Shown here one piece after another: positions 10,681 to 21,800 of a stretch of 64,000 nucleotides of DNA. Numbering within the stretch: position 1 is the stretch's first letter; every line of letters begins with the position of its first letter. The translations under genes were made by a program, and so were the position numbers. Under the pieces are notes generated by a model that worked only from the letters and a program-made list of their open reading frames with translations, was not told where the DNA came from and did not search any database. The stretch covers positions 58,683 to 122,682 of the forward strand of contig JAQFVV010001052.1 in assembly GCA_028023455.1 (NCBI GenBank), read 5' to 3'. The DNA comes from Epiperipatus broadwayi (taxonomy: Eukaryota; Onychophora; Udeonychophora; Euonychophora; Peripatidae).

Positions 10681-13038
10681 TCTTCTTCTTCTTCCACAGC
10701 TTGATTAATCCCACATCAAGTGGGGTCGCTGGTGCGGATCAATCTTCTCCAGGCTACTCGATCTAAAGTCATTTCCTCCCTAAGTGACATCTCCTGCAAG
10801 TCCTTTCTCACTCGATCAATCCATCTGATCTTAGGTCTACCCCTGGGTCTTTTCTCCGGTGGTTCCATCTCCAAAATCTTCCTTCCAATGTAATTTTCTT
10901 CTCTTCTCTTAACATGACCAAACCACCTCAACCTTGATTCTTTCATTTTTTTCACTGATCATTCTCACTCTCATATTTTCTCGAATTACTTCATTTTTCA
11001 CTTTGTCCTTTCTAGTGAGGCCCGAGGCAAACCTAAGCATTCTCATTTCTGTTACACATTGCTTGTCTTCTATTTTCTTAGTGATTGGCCATGTTTCTGC
11101 ACCATACATCAGTGCCGGATGCACCACAGTTTTATATACTTTTCCTTTCAATCTTGCACCTATTCTCCTATCGCAGAGTATCTCAGAGACCCTTCTCCAA
11201 TTATTCCAACCAGCTTGAGTTCTCCCAACAACTTCTCCATCCAGTGATCCATCTTTATTCATCCAGGCCCCGAGATATTTAAATTTTTCAGCCTCAGGCA
11301 ACTTATTTTCCCCTAACAAAATGCTTCCTCCACCATTACCACAGAAGAGCACTTCAGTTTTATTTCTGCTAATTCTCATTCCTCCTTCCTCCAGTGCTTT
11401 CCTCCACTCTTCTATCCTATCCTGAGCTTCCTTGATGTTTTGAGTTGCAATCACTATATCATCGGCATACATCATGTTCCAGGGTGCTTCCCTACGAATA
11501 TCCTCTGTTAGAACATCAATAACGATATTAAATAGTAGGGGACTCAGGCCTGATCCCTGATGCACACCCACTTTCACCTGAAATGAGTCTGTTTCTCATG
11601 AACTACATCTCACACTGGTTTGACAGCCTTGATATATATCTTGGATCAGACGAATGTATTTTTCCTGAACCAGCTTTTTCCTTAGGCATCTCCAAAGTTC
11701 ATCTCTAGGTACTCTATCAAATGCTTTTTCCAAATCAATGAATATTAGAACAATTTCTTGGTTGACTTCTCTATGTTTTTCTATAAGTTGCCGCAGTGCA
11801 AAAATTGCATCTGTGGTTCCTCTACCTGGCATAAAACCAAACTGTTCTTCACTGATGTCTATTTCCTGCCGTAGCCTATTTGCTATTATTCTCTCCCATA
11901 TTTTCATTGTGTGGCTCGTCAGCTTTATTCCTCGATAATTACTACATTCTAGAATATCTCCCTTATTCTTATAGATTGGAATCAAAATGCTTCTCCTCCA
12001 TTCATCTGGCATTTTCTCCATGATCATGATGTTATTAAAAAGTTTGGTCAGAAAGGTGATTCCCTCTTCTCCTATTACCTTCCATACCTCTACAGGGATG
12101 TTATCTGGACCCACCGATTTCCCACATTTCATTTTTCTGACTGCTTGTCTAACTTATTCCCTACTGATCTTTAAAGCTGGGCCCAAATTTGGAGTCCCAA
12201 ATCCCTTGTCAATCCGAAAGTTTTCTTCATTTAGTAGGTGCTCATAATATTGCTGCCATCTAGCTATGATTTCATTCTTGCCACACAACACCTTATTGTT
12301 AGAGTCTTTTATTCTATTTGCTTGGTAAGTATCTTTACCACTCTTATCTCGTTGTTTTGCAATACGCAAAATCTTCTTAACTCCTTCTTCTTTCTCTAAA
12401 CTTTCATATAAATCTGAGTATGCATCAAACTTGGCTTTGGCAACAGCTTTCTTTGCTTCTTTCTTTGCTATATTATATTTGACCCTACTACTTTCCCCTC
12501 CATCATTGTCCCACTCCTTTTTGGCTATTTTCTTATTCCCAATTTTTTTCTGCACTTCTGCATTCCACCACCAAGTCTCTTTATTCTCTTTTATCACACC
12601 CGACATTTGGCCAAGAACTTGATCCCCAATTACACAGATGTTGTTTGCAGTACTTGTCCAAAGATCTTCCCCTTCTTCTTTGTCTTCAACCTTCATCAAT
12701 TCATCAACAAATTGCTTTCTGTAGGCATCAACCTCAAGTTTCCACCATTTGGTCTTGATGATACCTCTTCTAGGATTTATTTTAATTCCTGTAAGATTAG
12801 CATGACATAGTAAAAGTCTGTGCTGTTGACCCATAGCTTCTACTGGAATAACCTTGCAATCCTGTATATCTTTTAGGCCAATTCGTCTATATATAATATA
12901 GTCAATTTGGGATTCTCGTCCCCCACTCATGTAAGTTATCTTTTGATTTGGGGGTTTCTTGAAGAAGGTGTTCAATAATGCCATATCCATTGAAACAGCA
13001 AAATCAATTATTCTATCTCCCTCTTTATTTCTTTCCCC
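10681..13038 (-). mobile_element. RTE-type LINE, 5'-truncated, nested in the PLE
   Basis: This 2,358-bp element lies on the minus strand. It ends at its 3' side (10681) in a GAA trinucleotide tail and is flanked by a 12-nt TSD. It starts inside the endonuclease domain, so it is 5'-truncated, as expected of target-primed reverse transcription. Base composition is clearly less AT-rich than the host PLE, in keeping with a younger and foreign-looking insertion. Its coding frame is almost intact. Confidence 0.9.
10716..13038 (-). pseudogene. RTE endonuclease/reverse transcriptase ORF, near-intact
   Basis: Reading down from 13038, the frame opens in the C-terminal half of an AP-type endonuclease (IDFAVSMDMALLNTFF, then SQIDYIIYRR, then the QQHRLLLCH region). 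It continues through a Lys-rich linker into the RT: GKSVGPDNIPVE, motif A IFIDLEKAFDRVPRD, GVHQGSGLSPLLF (motif B) and MYADDIVI (motif C, catalytic YADD-type). It ends with a C-terminal domain ([13 protein letters not shown], then RGRPKIRW). Defects are an in-frame TAA at 12154-12156, an in-frame TGA at 11596-11598 and a frameshift in an A7 run near 10948-10956. The catalytic Asp pairs are kept. The N-terminal part of the endonuclease is missing through 5' truncation. RTE clade is a confident but not tested call. Confidence 0.88.
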
Positions 13039-13050
13039 AATTATTGAAAT
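13039..13050. repeat. TSD of nested RTE element, right copy
   Basis: This is an exact copy of the 12-nt sequence at 10669-10680. The PLE sequence resumes immediately after it. Confidence 0.9.
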
Positions 13051-13086
13051 ATCTGTGTTTAAAAAAAAAAAAAAACATTTTTTAGA

Positions 13087-13798
13087 TTGTCAAATAATTG
13101 GTTTTCAGATATTGATAATCATAGTAAAATGAATATTGTTAATAATAAAATTGTTAGAGCAATTAAGTTATGTTCAAATAGTAATTTGTTTAAGAATGAG
13201 GTTGATATTATTAGGCATAATTGGTTTTTGAATGATTATCCTAGGGGTGTAATTGAACATTTATTTTTTAATAAAAATGTAAATAAAATATTTAGAATAA
13301 GATTAGATAGGGATAGGAATAGAGAAAAAGTTATTTATGTTGGTTTTAATATATCCAAAGATTTATTTATTAAATTTAAGAAATTAGTTAAAATGATTAA
13401 TAGGAAATATAATGTTTCAATTTGTCCAGTTTATAAGAAGAAAGCAAGTTTAAATTCTTTATTTAATAATAATAGGGACTACAATAGATTAGTGATTATG
13501 AATTCAGTTTATTTGATAAAATGTTTGGATTGTTTTAGAAAGAATGTAGAAATGACATATGTTGGGACTAGTAAGAATAAATTAAAAACTAGATTAAAAC
13601 AGCATTTAGGTGATAAAAATTCTGCTGTTTATATTCACATGAATAAATTTAAGCATGGGGATTTTGAAATAAAGCCTTTAAATGTGTTAAGTCATACAAT
13701 GAAAGAATGATAAAGGAAGATATGTACATTAATGAAATAAAATCAGAGTTAAATAGAATGTTAATAGAAAAAGAGAAAAGAAAATAATAGGTTATTAA
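13087..13798 (+). pseudogene. PLE GIY-YIG endonuclease region, downstream copy
   Basis: The open frame 13087-13710 covers the thumb/linker region and the GIY-YIG nuclease: VYLIKCLDCF, then EMTYVGTSKNKLKTRLKQHL, then the AVYIHMNKFKHGDFEI region that carries the conserved H and acidic positions of the domain. Compared with the upstream copy, a small deletion near 13680 (after KPL) shifts the frame, so the ORF stops early. The original C-terminus (ending GY, stop at 13796-13798) lies in another frame. This part belongs to the same polypeptide as the RT at 8899-10670 but is separated by the nested LINE. Confidence 0.85.
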
Positions 13799-14012
13799 TT
13801 GAATGTTTTAAAGGATATACTGTATATAGATTTTTTTTGGCTTAAAAAGGGATTTTTTTTTGTGTGATTATGTGGTGATTGTTTGCAATAGGAAAGGGGA
13901 GTGAGATAAGGTGAATTTTGATTGTGAATGTATTTGTAATTTTTAATTTAAAAAAACTTTTTTTTGGAATATGTGATATTTATTACTATATATATATATT
14001 TTTTTTAGTGTG

Positions 14013-14050
14013 CCTTGAAAAAGACTATATAAAATAGTCGAAATGTTGGA
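14013..14050 (+). ncRNA. Degenerate hammerhead-like hairpin in PLE 3' region
   Basis: CTTGAAAAA is followed by a hairpin GACTAT/ATAGTC and then GAAATGTTGGA. The layout (CUGANGA-like box, helix II, GAAA) is that of the hammerheads known from PLE pseudo-LTRs, but the first box is not canonical. The same place in the upstream PLE copy (about 8570-8592) keeps only the right half of the hairpin. Activity is unlikely. Confidence 0.35.
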
Positions 14051-15171
14051 TTTTTTTTATTAATGATTATAGTCATATAAAAAGCAAGTTTTTAAAAGGA
14101 GTTTGTTTATTTATATATTCAATATTAATTTACAAATAAAATTATATTTTTTTATTTGCATATGACATATGATTTTAGTACCAGTTCTGTCATTATTCTT
14201 CGGAGATATCTAATGTAGACTTTAATTATTAATGGATGTCATGCAATAATGTCATTATATCTATACTTCCAAACTTGTTTCTGGTGCTAAAACTATCTAA
14301 AAATGTTAAATATGCATAGAGAAAATTGTATGTTATTTTCTTGCAATATCATTTTGAAAGAAAGTGCCTACAATTATCACAAAACTGGGCCTATAAAATG
14401 TATAATGACTGATCTATTCACATATCTAAACAACTATATGAGAATGTTGTCTTGGGTTTGAAATAGTTTTTAAATATTAATCTATTATTTTGATAGCAAT
14501 ATACACTTCGCGGAAGTGAGAGATTCTGGCCACAATTTGATAATTGCAAAATTGAAACTAAATTTTAAGAAGTATATAAAGTTGTATACTAAAAATAAAA
14601 TAAGAATATTATTAAATGAATAAAAGATATTTGTGGGTGTGGTGGCCCTAGAAGAGGTCAAATTTAATAACTAGCAAGATAACTTAATATAAATGGAAAC
14701 TACAGGTAGAAATTAAAAAAATAACATAAACAAAGTTTCTCTAGAAACAATTACAGAATATGTGAATAGGACATTTCAAAATGGTGCAAATTAATAGGGC
14801 AAAATAAATTGCAAATTGATTTAAATTAATAAGGCAATTAATAAAATAGAAGACAGCAGCTTGGAAAGTATAAATGCTATAAAAAGTAAAATAGTATAGA
14901 AAGCACAACAAAGAATTTATACATGTAAAAAATAAAATGGTTAGGCTCAGAGAAAAAAATGTGATTTTTAAAAATATATAACCAATTAATTTGTATGTTC
15001 AAATCAGTTGGAGAAATAGTTGAACCCAATTTTGTCAAGTAAATTAAAAAGCATGAACAGATATACTTAATAAATAGGAAGACCATATAATTGTTTTGTA
15101 ACTAAAATTAATATCAAACCTATGTTGTATCTTACCTAACATGATGTACTCTAGTCTGAATTAAGCATTAT

Positions 15172-15242
15172 AGTGGTTAGCATAGTTGCCTGGAAGCCCG
15201 GGTTAGCTTCCCAATCAACGCATTTGACATATGAAAAAAAAC
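15172..15242 (+). mobile_element. tRNA-Gly-derived SINE, copy 2 (5'-truncated)
   Basis: It begins inside the A-box region (AGTGGTTAGCATAG), has a deletion around the anticodon arm, keeps a B-box-like GGGTTAGCTTCCC and the CAACGCA end, and has the same TTTGACATATGA tail plus A run as the copy at 7144. A 10-nt TSD (TAAGCATTAT at 15162-15171 and 15243-15252) frames it. Two copies sharing a non-tRNA tail define a SINE family with a very short body. Confidence 0.8.
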
Positions 15243-15920
15243 TAAGCATTATTCTAATGTACTAAAATAATAAAATAAATTTTATTAGTTCTCATCAATA
15301 AATCCAGAAATTTTTTTTAATAGTTTTTGTTATTGATTTTGTTTTTTACAAAAGTATTTTCAACATGGAGCTAGTAAGAACATGAGTAAGTCAACTTCTT
15401 CATAATTCACAAATGAAATGACTTCTGCCGCTTTTATTTACTAATTTAAATTCAAACATCACGATAAAATCACTTCTGTGAGTGTAGACAGTTTGATACT
15501 TATAAAGCAAATTAAAATTGCCGTGTTTGTAAAATATGTACATTGAAATTGAATAAGTCTTTAGTACTCCAGAAAAAGTAAGGCAAAAATATTAGATAAA
15601 TATATTTTTTTTTAGATCGCTAATTGATAAGAGTTTAATTAATGATTAAATTGCATAAAATATAACAATGGAAAATATTTACGTTTTGTGATTAAGAAAA
15701 TTGCGTTCAATAAATACCAAGAAATATTTGCTAATTATAAATTGGTTTTGATTCAATAGAAATTGAACGTACTAATTAAAAACTCAAAGAGGAAAGCAAG
15801 ACTGAGAACAATCAAGGATGAACTCTGGATTGCCGCAGGCAAAACTGCGGTGGTAAATTGCGGGTGTAGCAAAGTGCGTGTGTCTTATTCCAGGGAAAGA
15901 CTATGATTATGGAGCGGCAA

Positions 15921-15960
15921 GGGCTCTGAAAGCGCTTAGTCTGCAGAAATTATAATATAA
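15921..15960 (+). other. Motif shared with the PLE end at 63.9 kb
   Basis: GCTCTGAAAGCGCTTAG followed by AGAAATTATAATATA is matched at 63934-63966, where it lies just downstream of a PLE endonuclease frame. The GAAA box and following near-palindrome resemble the hammerhead-like ends of other elements here, but the G8/A9 positions of a hammerhead core are absent. Confidence 0.4.
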
Positions 15961-16639
15961 AAGCCTATAAATTATTATACTGTATAAAAAAGTTTCACCG
16001 CAACGCATCAGCGTATTATTGTTACAAGTGAACGTTAGTAAGAGATTTTAATGGAGAGTAGCTATAAGAAGCGTAAGTGACGGTACAGCGCTCCAGTGTG
16101 AAGCCAACGTAATCGTGAGTAGCAGCTGAACAATCGTTAGTTGGAAGAGGGGAGTCAGTATTTTTGGAAACAGATCAAGGGAAACCCAGCAAGCATTATG
16201 TGAGTCATGGGAATTAAACACAAGTGAATTATATATACTGTGTTGGATTGTATCAATAACTATTCGCTACTAATACCTTTTCATCATTATTCCAGTCTGT
16301 ATCTAAATTTATTATTTATTGATTTATTTGTTGGTCTTCTGAGTACCTGCATTCGAATACACAACAATAATAAATCTTAATTTCTTCCTATAATACATTA
16401 ATATAACAAATTATAAATCTTTATCAATAAATTTTTTTTTATATAAAAATGGAATAGTAGCACATAAGTTATATGGGACATGCATAAAAACTGATATTAG
16501 GTCAACTACTGTTATAACCGATATTACCAAAATAGCATGACATACATAGGTATAATATTGATTGAAGAATAGAACAGTAAATTTAATCTCCCGTGTAGGT
16601 AAAATATTCAGTGTATTAAAAAAAAGAATTTACAATAGA

Positions 16640-18060
16640 CGAACATGTTTATACCTGAAGAGTCATTTTAATGTAGAATGAATAGAAGAGTGGTTAATAC
16701 AACAAAAGTAGAAAAGATTATGGTTGAGAGATAAATAGAAAAGAGGGAAATGAATATTTATTTCATTAAACTTGGCAAAGCTTTTTAAAGAATGATCTGG
16801 TTAAGTATAAAGGATATTTTGAAGAAGAGTAATCTCAAAAACAGTTATTAGAAAATGATTACGTGAGTCATAAAATAAATGTAAAATTAGTCACCTTTTA
16901 GAATATGAACAGATAAACATTGGGTGAATATGGGTTTGTAACAAATTTTGTTATTGAAATAGCAGTGCTTGTAAATATTGGGAATACATTTCATCAAATA
17001 TTTAATAGAAATATGAAATTTCTAGAATATAAAATAAAATTTAATGAATTAAATTTTGAAGTTCTGACTAAACATGGAGGCTTAATTAAAAAAGATATTA
17101 TGGATCATTAAAATAAGAATTTAAGTATGATTTAAACTGAGCCATGCGGGTGATTAATAAAACAGCTACAAATCAATTAGCCAGCTTCAGTTGTAGATTT
17201 GTCATTATGCTTTAGATTTGTAGAATATAAAAAGGTATTTGATTCTATAAGCATTTTATACTGATTAAAGCATTGAATCATTAAGAAGTAAACCAAAGAT
17301 ATTGTTATATTAAACCATTAAACATCACATGATCACCAAAGCCACAAGATAGAAACTAGTCTGGGGACACTAGATAGGGATTTTATGCACAAATCTTCCT
17401 GCACCTTTGATTACTCTGGTTTGCACTGAGTGGCGCTACTGTATGGAGAGTTTAGCCTCTGTGTATATTGTCATATTTTGAAGAATATATGTCAGAATGC
17501 AACAACAGATATTACATTATACAGTAGCTCTAAAATGCTCAACAATGAGATGGATGGATGACAATGATTTCATATTTTGGAAAAAAATTTCAGTAGTTTT
17601 ACAAAATGTCTGCTGTGTATTTAAATGGGAAGTTTAGGGAATAAAAGGAAATGGCGATAATTTATTTCAGTTTGATTTTGCAAATGTCATAAGGGTTTTT
17701 GCAAATAACACTTCAGAATTTCAGGAAATGTTGCAACAGTTCACATATTTGAAAGTAAAAGCGTATGTCAAATGATAAATGAAAAAAAAAATGTGAAGTA
17801 ATGTTTAATGAATTTAAATAAAAATGGATAATCATAAATGACAACTGTAAATACTTAGATTAGAATATTAATGTAAATATTCATAATATCAAATGTGGAT
17901 GAAGTGCTTTGTATAAAAAGCATTTTAAATAATAAACAAAATATGTGGTTAAGTAGGTTTTTAATAAATATGTTTTGCCACTTTTTATAAATGAATCAAA
18001 GGTTTGGATGAAGAGCAATAGAGACTTGAGAAGACACAACAAGTTATAAAGATTTTATGA
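16640..18060 (+). mobile_element. Decayed LINE (same family as 43.2-45.2 kb), plus strand
   Basis: An endonuclease remnant is visible in the frame at 16920-17111 (GEYGFVTNF, then NIGNTFHQIF). From about 17160 the DNA aligns by eye with the RT part of the copy at 44100-44850, including the segment around motif A (KGI/KAF-FDSI) and the block before the C-terminus. Frames are destroyed throughout. A 153-nt HHR-B fragment is inserted at 17312-17464. Confidence 0.65.
17312..17464 (+). mobile_element. Short HHR-B insertion inside a LINE
   Basis: This 153-nt piece joins the outer end of HHR-B (AAACATCACATGATCACC) directly to the right half of a hammerhead-like core (AGCCACAAGATAGAAACTAG onward) and the inverted outer end (TGGCGCTACTGTATGGAG). 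It is flanked by 13-nt direct repeats (17299-17311 and 17465-17477, one mismatch). The empty site is visible in the related LINE at about 44258-44272. The CTGATGA half of the core is missing. Confidence 0.8.
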
Positions 18061-18368
18061 TTTTTTTTAGCATTAGTGAATTAAGATGTTTGGGTTCTGT
18101 AATAATTTTTATTTGAAAATTATAGTTAAATATTTTTTTTTATATATATTTTTATTTAATCTTCCACGAAGTTATTCATGTTTTTGGTGAAATGATGTTT
18201 AGGGCAATAAATAGTAACTGAATAGATCTATTTTCATGAAAATCTCGTCATAAAAAGCACAAATGAATGTCACTTTATATTGAAGAAAAATTTTCTAACT
18301 TGTATTTCTATGGTAAACTAAAAAAAAAATTTTTTTTTTTTAGTTTTTGTTTTGTTTAGAAGATTGCT

Positions 18369-18400
18369 CTGAAGAAGACTGCAGGTCAGTCGAAACGTCG
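18369..18400 (+). ncRNA. Hammerhead-like motif with bulged A
   Basis: CTGAAGA (18369-18375), one extra A, helix GACT/AGTC enclosing GCAGGTC, then GAAACGTCGG. ACGT is self-complementary and would be a 2-bp helix III with C at the cleavage position. Helix I support is weak. This layout is common near PLE ends in animals; no PLE coding sequence is seen next to it. The extra A makes it a poor hammerhead. Confidence 0.4.
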
Positions 18401-18740
18401 GTGTATATATATGTGTACTAATAAAGTGTTTGCTAAAAAGTGTTTGAAGCTGGTTGGATAAATTGTATTTATGGGATATTAAGGCAAAAATAAGAAAAAG
18501 TGTGATTTTGGTAATATTTATTTCTATGGCATTTATTTATAAGGATGGATCAGCTTGCAGTCATCACATTCATAATCTCATTTCAATAACTTGTATGATT
18601 GTATTCGGCTAAAATGTATATACATAGTTGCATCTTGATTAAATGTATGTATTGCATTTCATTTGTACTGATAAAGATTTTATAACAATTGTCATAATTA
18701 CTTCAATATATTTGAAGAAAAAGTTAAAAAATAGAAGCCA

Positions 18741-18870
18741 TTTTCTCCATTCAATAGTGCCACCTAGTGCAAGCTCTAGTAATTCACTAGATGCCACTGT
18801 GGAAAATGGTGATACTATTTTAATAGTTTGTGCTAGCAAAATAAATGGTGGTCATATGATATTTTATGAT
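18741..18870. repeat. Possible diverged relative of HHR-B end
   Basis: The segment with CTCCATTCAATAGTGCCACC, GTGCAAGC and AGATGCC has the same order of words as the HHR-B outer end, followed by GTCATATGATATTTTATG. Divergence is high, so homology is suggested only. Confidence 0.3.
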
Positions 18871-18879
18871 TTAAAAAAT

Positions 18880-21800
18880 TAAAAACTGGTTTATTTGCTT
18901 ATAAAAATGTTCTAAACATAATCATAGTGTCAGTGATAAAAGTAAAAAAAAAATTATAAATTGGATCATTTGAGAATATATGTGTTGATAAAAGTTAAAA
19001 TACATGCTTCCATAGAATATTAGCCTGAAAAAAATGTTTAAATATCCTGTTCAAGTGATAACCAGACATATTACTTTATTTAAGTAAGTCACCATTTATT
19101 GGTAAGTCAACTGTAAAGAAGAAAACTTGTCATTTTAGTTATGCAAGATTAAAATCTGCTACTAGTTTTTAAAAAAACTTTTGAAATCATCTTTAATAAA
19201 AAAAAAAAAAAAAGTAAAGAAAGTTTGGTTAGATGAAATAGAAATTTCCTAATTGAAGAATAAGTTTAATGAAATAAATAAAAATGTCATAACTGAAGAA
19301 TAAGTTTAGTGGAAGGTATAGAAATATCATAATTGAAGAATATGTCTTACTGAACAGTGGACAAATGACAATTCCATCAGTTGTTCCAAAATTGGTTGAG
19401 TTCTAAGTTTCTGAGTGATGTTAGTAATTATATGAATAGAACTTAAAATAAAATTAGTGGCCTACAAAGTAATTTTATTATCATTTAACCATAAAGTGTA
19501 AAAACTAAATGAAAAGATCATATAAATTTTTATATCGGTGATGAAAGAATAATGCCTAGTCATAAAGATATTTTAATGCTTTAAAGGAATGCCAGGTATG
19601 TGTTAAAAAAATAGTTTGAGGTTAAATGTGCCACATCAAAATTAATAAAGAGTGAGCCAAAATTGAGAAAAAAATTAACAATAGAGAATCTACTCATTTC
19701 AAATTCTTACTAAACATGGTTGGCTAAAATAATATGCTTTGCAGCACATACTGAAAGTCATGAATATATATAAAAAATGGCACCAGCATTATTTCAAAAG
19801 TTCATTGATTTGGAATCATGGGGTGTGATTTTATCATTAAACTTATTTTTAAGAAATGAATATCTGCAGATCACTATATGTTGGAGATTATAATTGAGGT
19901 AGAAAAGTTTGCTGTTGTTTTTTGAAAATGTATTAAAATTATATTTCACAATAGCGAAAAATCATTTGTCAGTTACCATTACTTGGGCATTCATTTTGAA
20001 CACTTTACTAATGAAGATCAATTTAACAAAATTAGTTTCAAGATTAATATTAAGTGTCTTTCACAGTTACTGTCTAAAGTTGCCATTAAGTTTTATTCAA
20101 TTATAAATTATTTTCTTCTTTTCTGAGCTAAATAAATGTCTGTTAAGGAACATAATAACATAAAAGATAGATTTTTAAACATTCAGCTTTATTACTGCCT
20201 AGCGTGCTTTTGATATATCATGTATATCATATTCATAGCTTATAGTAATGTTACTCAAATACTATATCATATAAAAAAAAAAGAAAATATATATGTCTTC
20301 AATTTAACCAAAAGACACATTGATAAATGTGATCACAGATTGGATTCTAAACAAATAAAAATGGGAGCTGCCATTTTGTGAAATTTATTGTATAAATTTT
20401 ACTATTTTTATTCTACTGGTCAAAATTGTATGTTAATTCAACACGATTCACAGCTTGGGTAAAAGTACATTGAATCCAACCATATGCGAGATCAAAGATA
20501 AAGAATACTTATGAATTCTGCCCTGTTTACCCACACTAAATTTGCAAACTAATTAACAGCATTTTTGAGGCAAGCAATTAATCTTTTCCACACTCCGTCC
20601 CACTAGCATCAACGGTAGAGCATGGATCTCAACTAATTCATATGTCTAACTCTAATTATTAACTTTAATTAGACTATCTATTTATTTAAATATAAAATGG
20701 TATGTGTGTAACCGTGGGTCATCAGATAGCAGCACAATAATTAATTAGAAAATACTAATTTTAGAATGAAGGAATAGAGATGAACTACAGGTAGCTTAAA
20801 TTCACAGATATATTTAATAAAACATTTTTACAACTTAAATGATCAAAAAAACATTTTTATAACTAATGTCTCTGATTTGATTTTAAAAAATTATTTAATA
20901 AAAGTTTCTATTCTGTTATTTATTATGCCTCTGGCAAGAGAGCAGTGTAGTTTATATGCCAATCTAACAGATGTAAACGATTATCGATTTGTGGGAGATG
21001 CCCGCCCAAGTCTGAAATATAGAAATAGATATTTTAAAGAACTATTTTTATCTCTATCATTTCAGATGGTGTACTGTGTTCAGAAATAAATAAAATACAA
21101 AATATAATATATATATAGTTTTTCATTAGTTTAATTCAAATCATATAATGCAAGGTTGAATAATAATAATAATGTTTGTTCTGAAAGGTAATTTGTCTCT
21201 TGTAATGTTAACCTTTCCACTAGTACAATTTTCTATTGCCCTAGTGACTTAAAATCTAAACCTTTGATTGGTCAATTACAGAATCAGTAGTAAAAATATA
21301 TTCATCTTTTAATATATTCATTTTAGTTTCATTTGTAAAAAGCAAATTAATAATTTGTCAGATTATGAAAGTGAATTAAAGATATTTCAATAATAAATAT
21401 TTATTTAAAATTATAAAAATAATCTATAGCTGAAAACATAAAACCTATTAGAAAATGCAACCTATACCAATGATTTTTTTCTCAATTTATGTTCATGTAA
21501 AAATAAAGAATTTTTACCCATACCTTAACTATTCTTCTAAAATAATTAGATTTTCAGCATATTTTATCAAAATAATTTATAATATGTAAAAAATACAGAA
21601 AAAAATACTCTAAAATATACATTTTCGTTTTGAAAATCAAAAGAAAAAACTTAGACCTGTCAAAATCATTGAAAAGCACTCCCTTTTGTTGAAAATGAGA
21701 AACAACCAATCACTGCCTTGGAAAGTCTACCTTCTCCCATTGTTATAGCTTTAAATTTAAATATTATTGATTTCTTACTTGTAAAATAATTCTACAGATG

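Larger units (their letters stand above)
7568..14130 (+). mobile_element. Penelope-like element with pseudo-LTR, interrupted by an RTE LINE
   Basis: The layout is a 5'-truncated upstream copy carrying only the 3' part (7568-8660), a downstream copy with N-terminal and RT coding sequence (8899-10670), a nested LINE (10681-13038), and then the remaining 3' part with GIY-YIG domain (13051-14130). The upstream piece and the final piece are homologous over their whole length: both open with the same ATGGTAATGTAATTATTGAA segment and end with the same TGTTGGATTTTTT region. This partial-tandem arrangement is typical of PLEs. The coding parts are broken by frameshifts and stops, so the copy is dead as sequenced. 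Confidence 0.85.
14131..16639. other. Gene-less stretch with a SINE and one PLE-like end motif
   Basis: Apart from the SINE at 15172-15242 and the motif at 15921-15960, I see no feature. The segment 15780-16200 is less AT-rich than its surroundings and may be the end region of a PLE whose coding part is not here. No gene is recognised. Confidence 0.45.

Noticed and set aside
15921-15960. True hammerhead ribozyme
   Set aside because: The box after CTGA lacks the G8-A9 pair and no clean helix II precedes GAAA.
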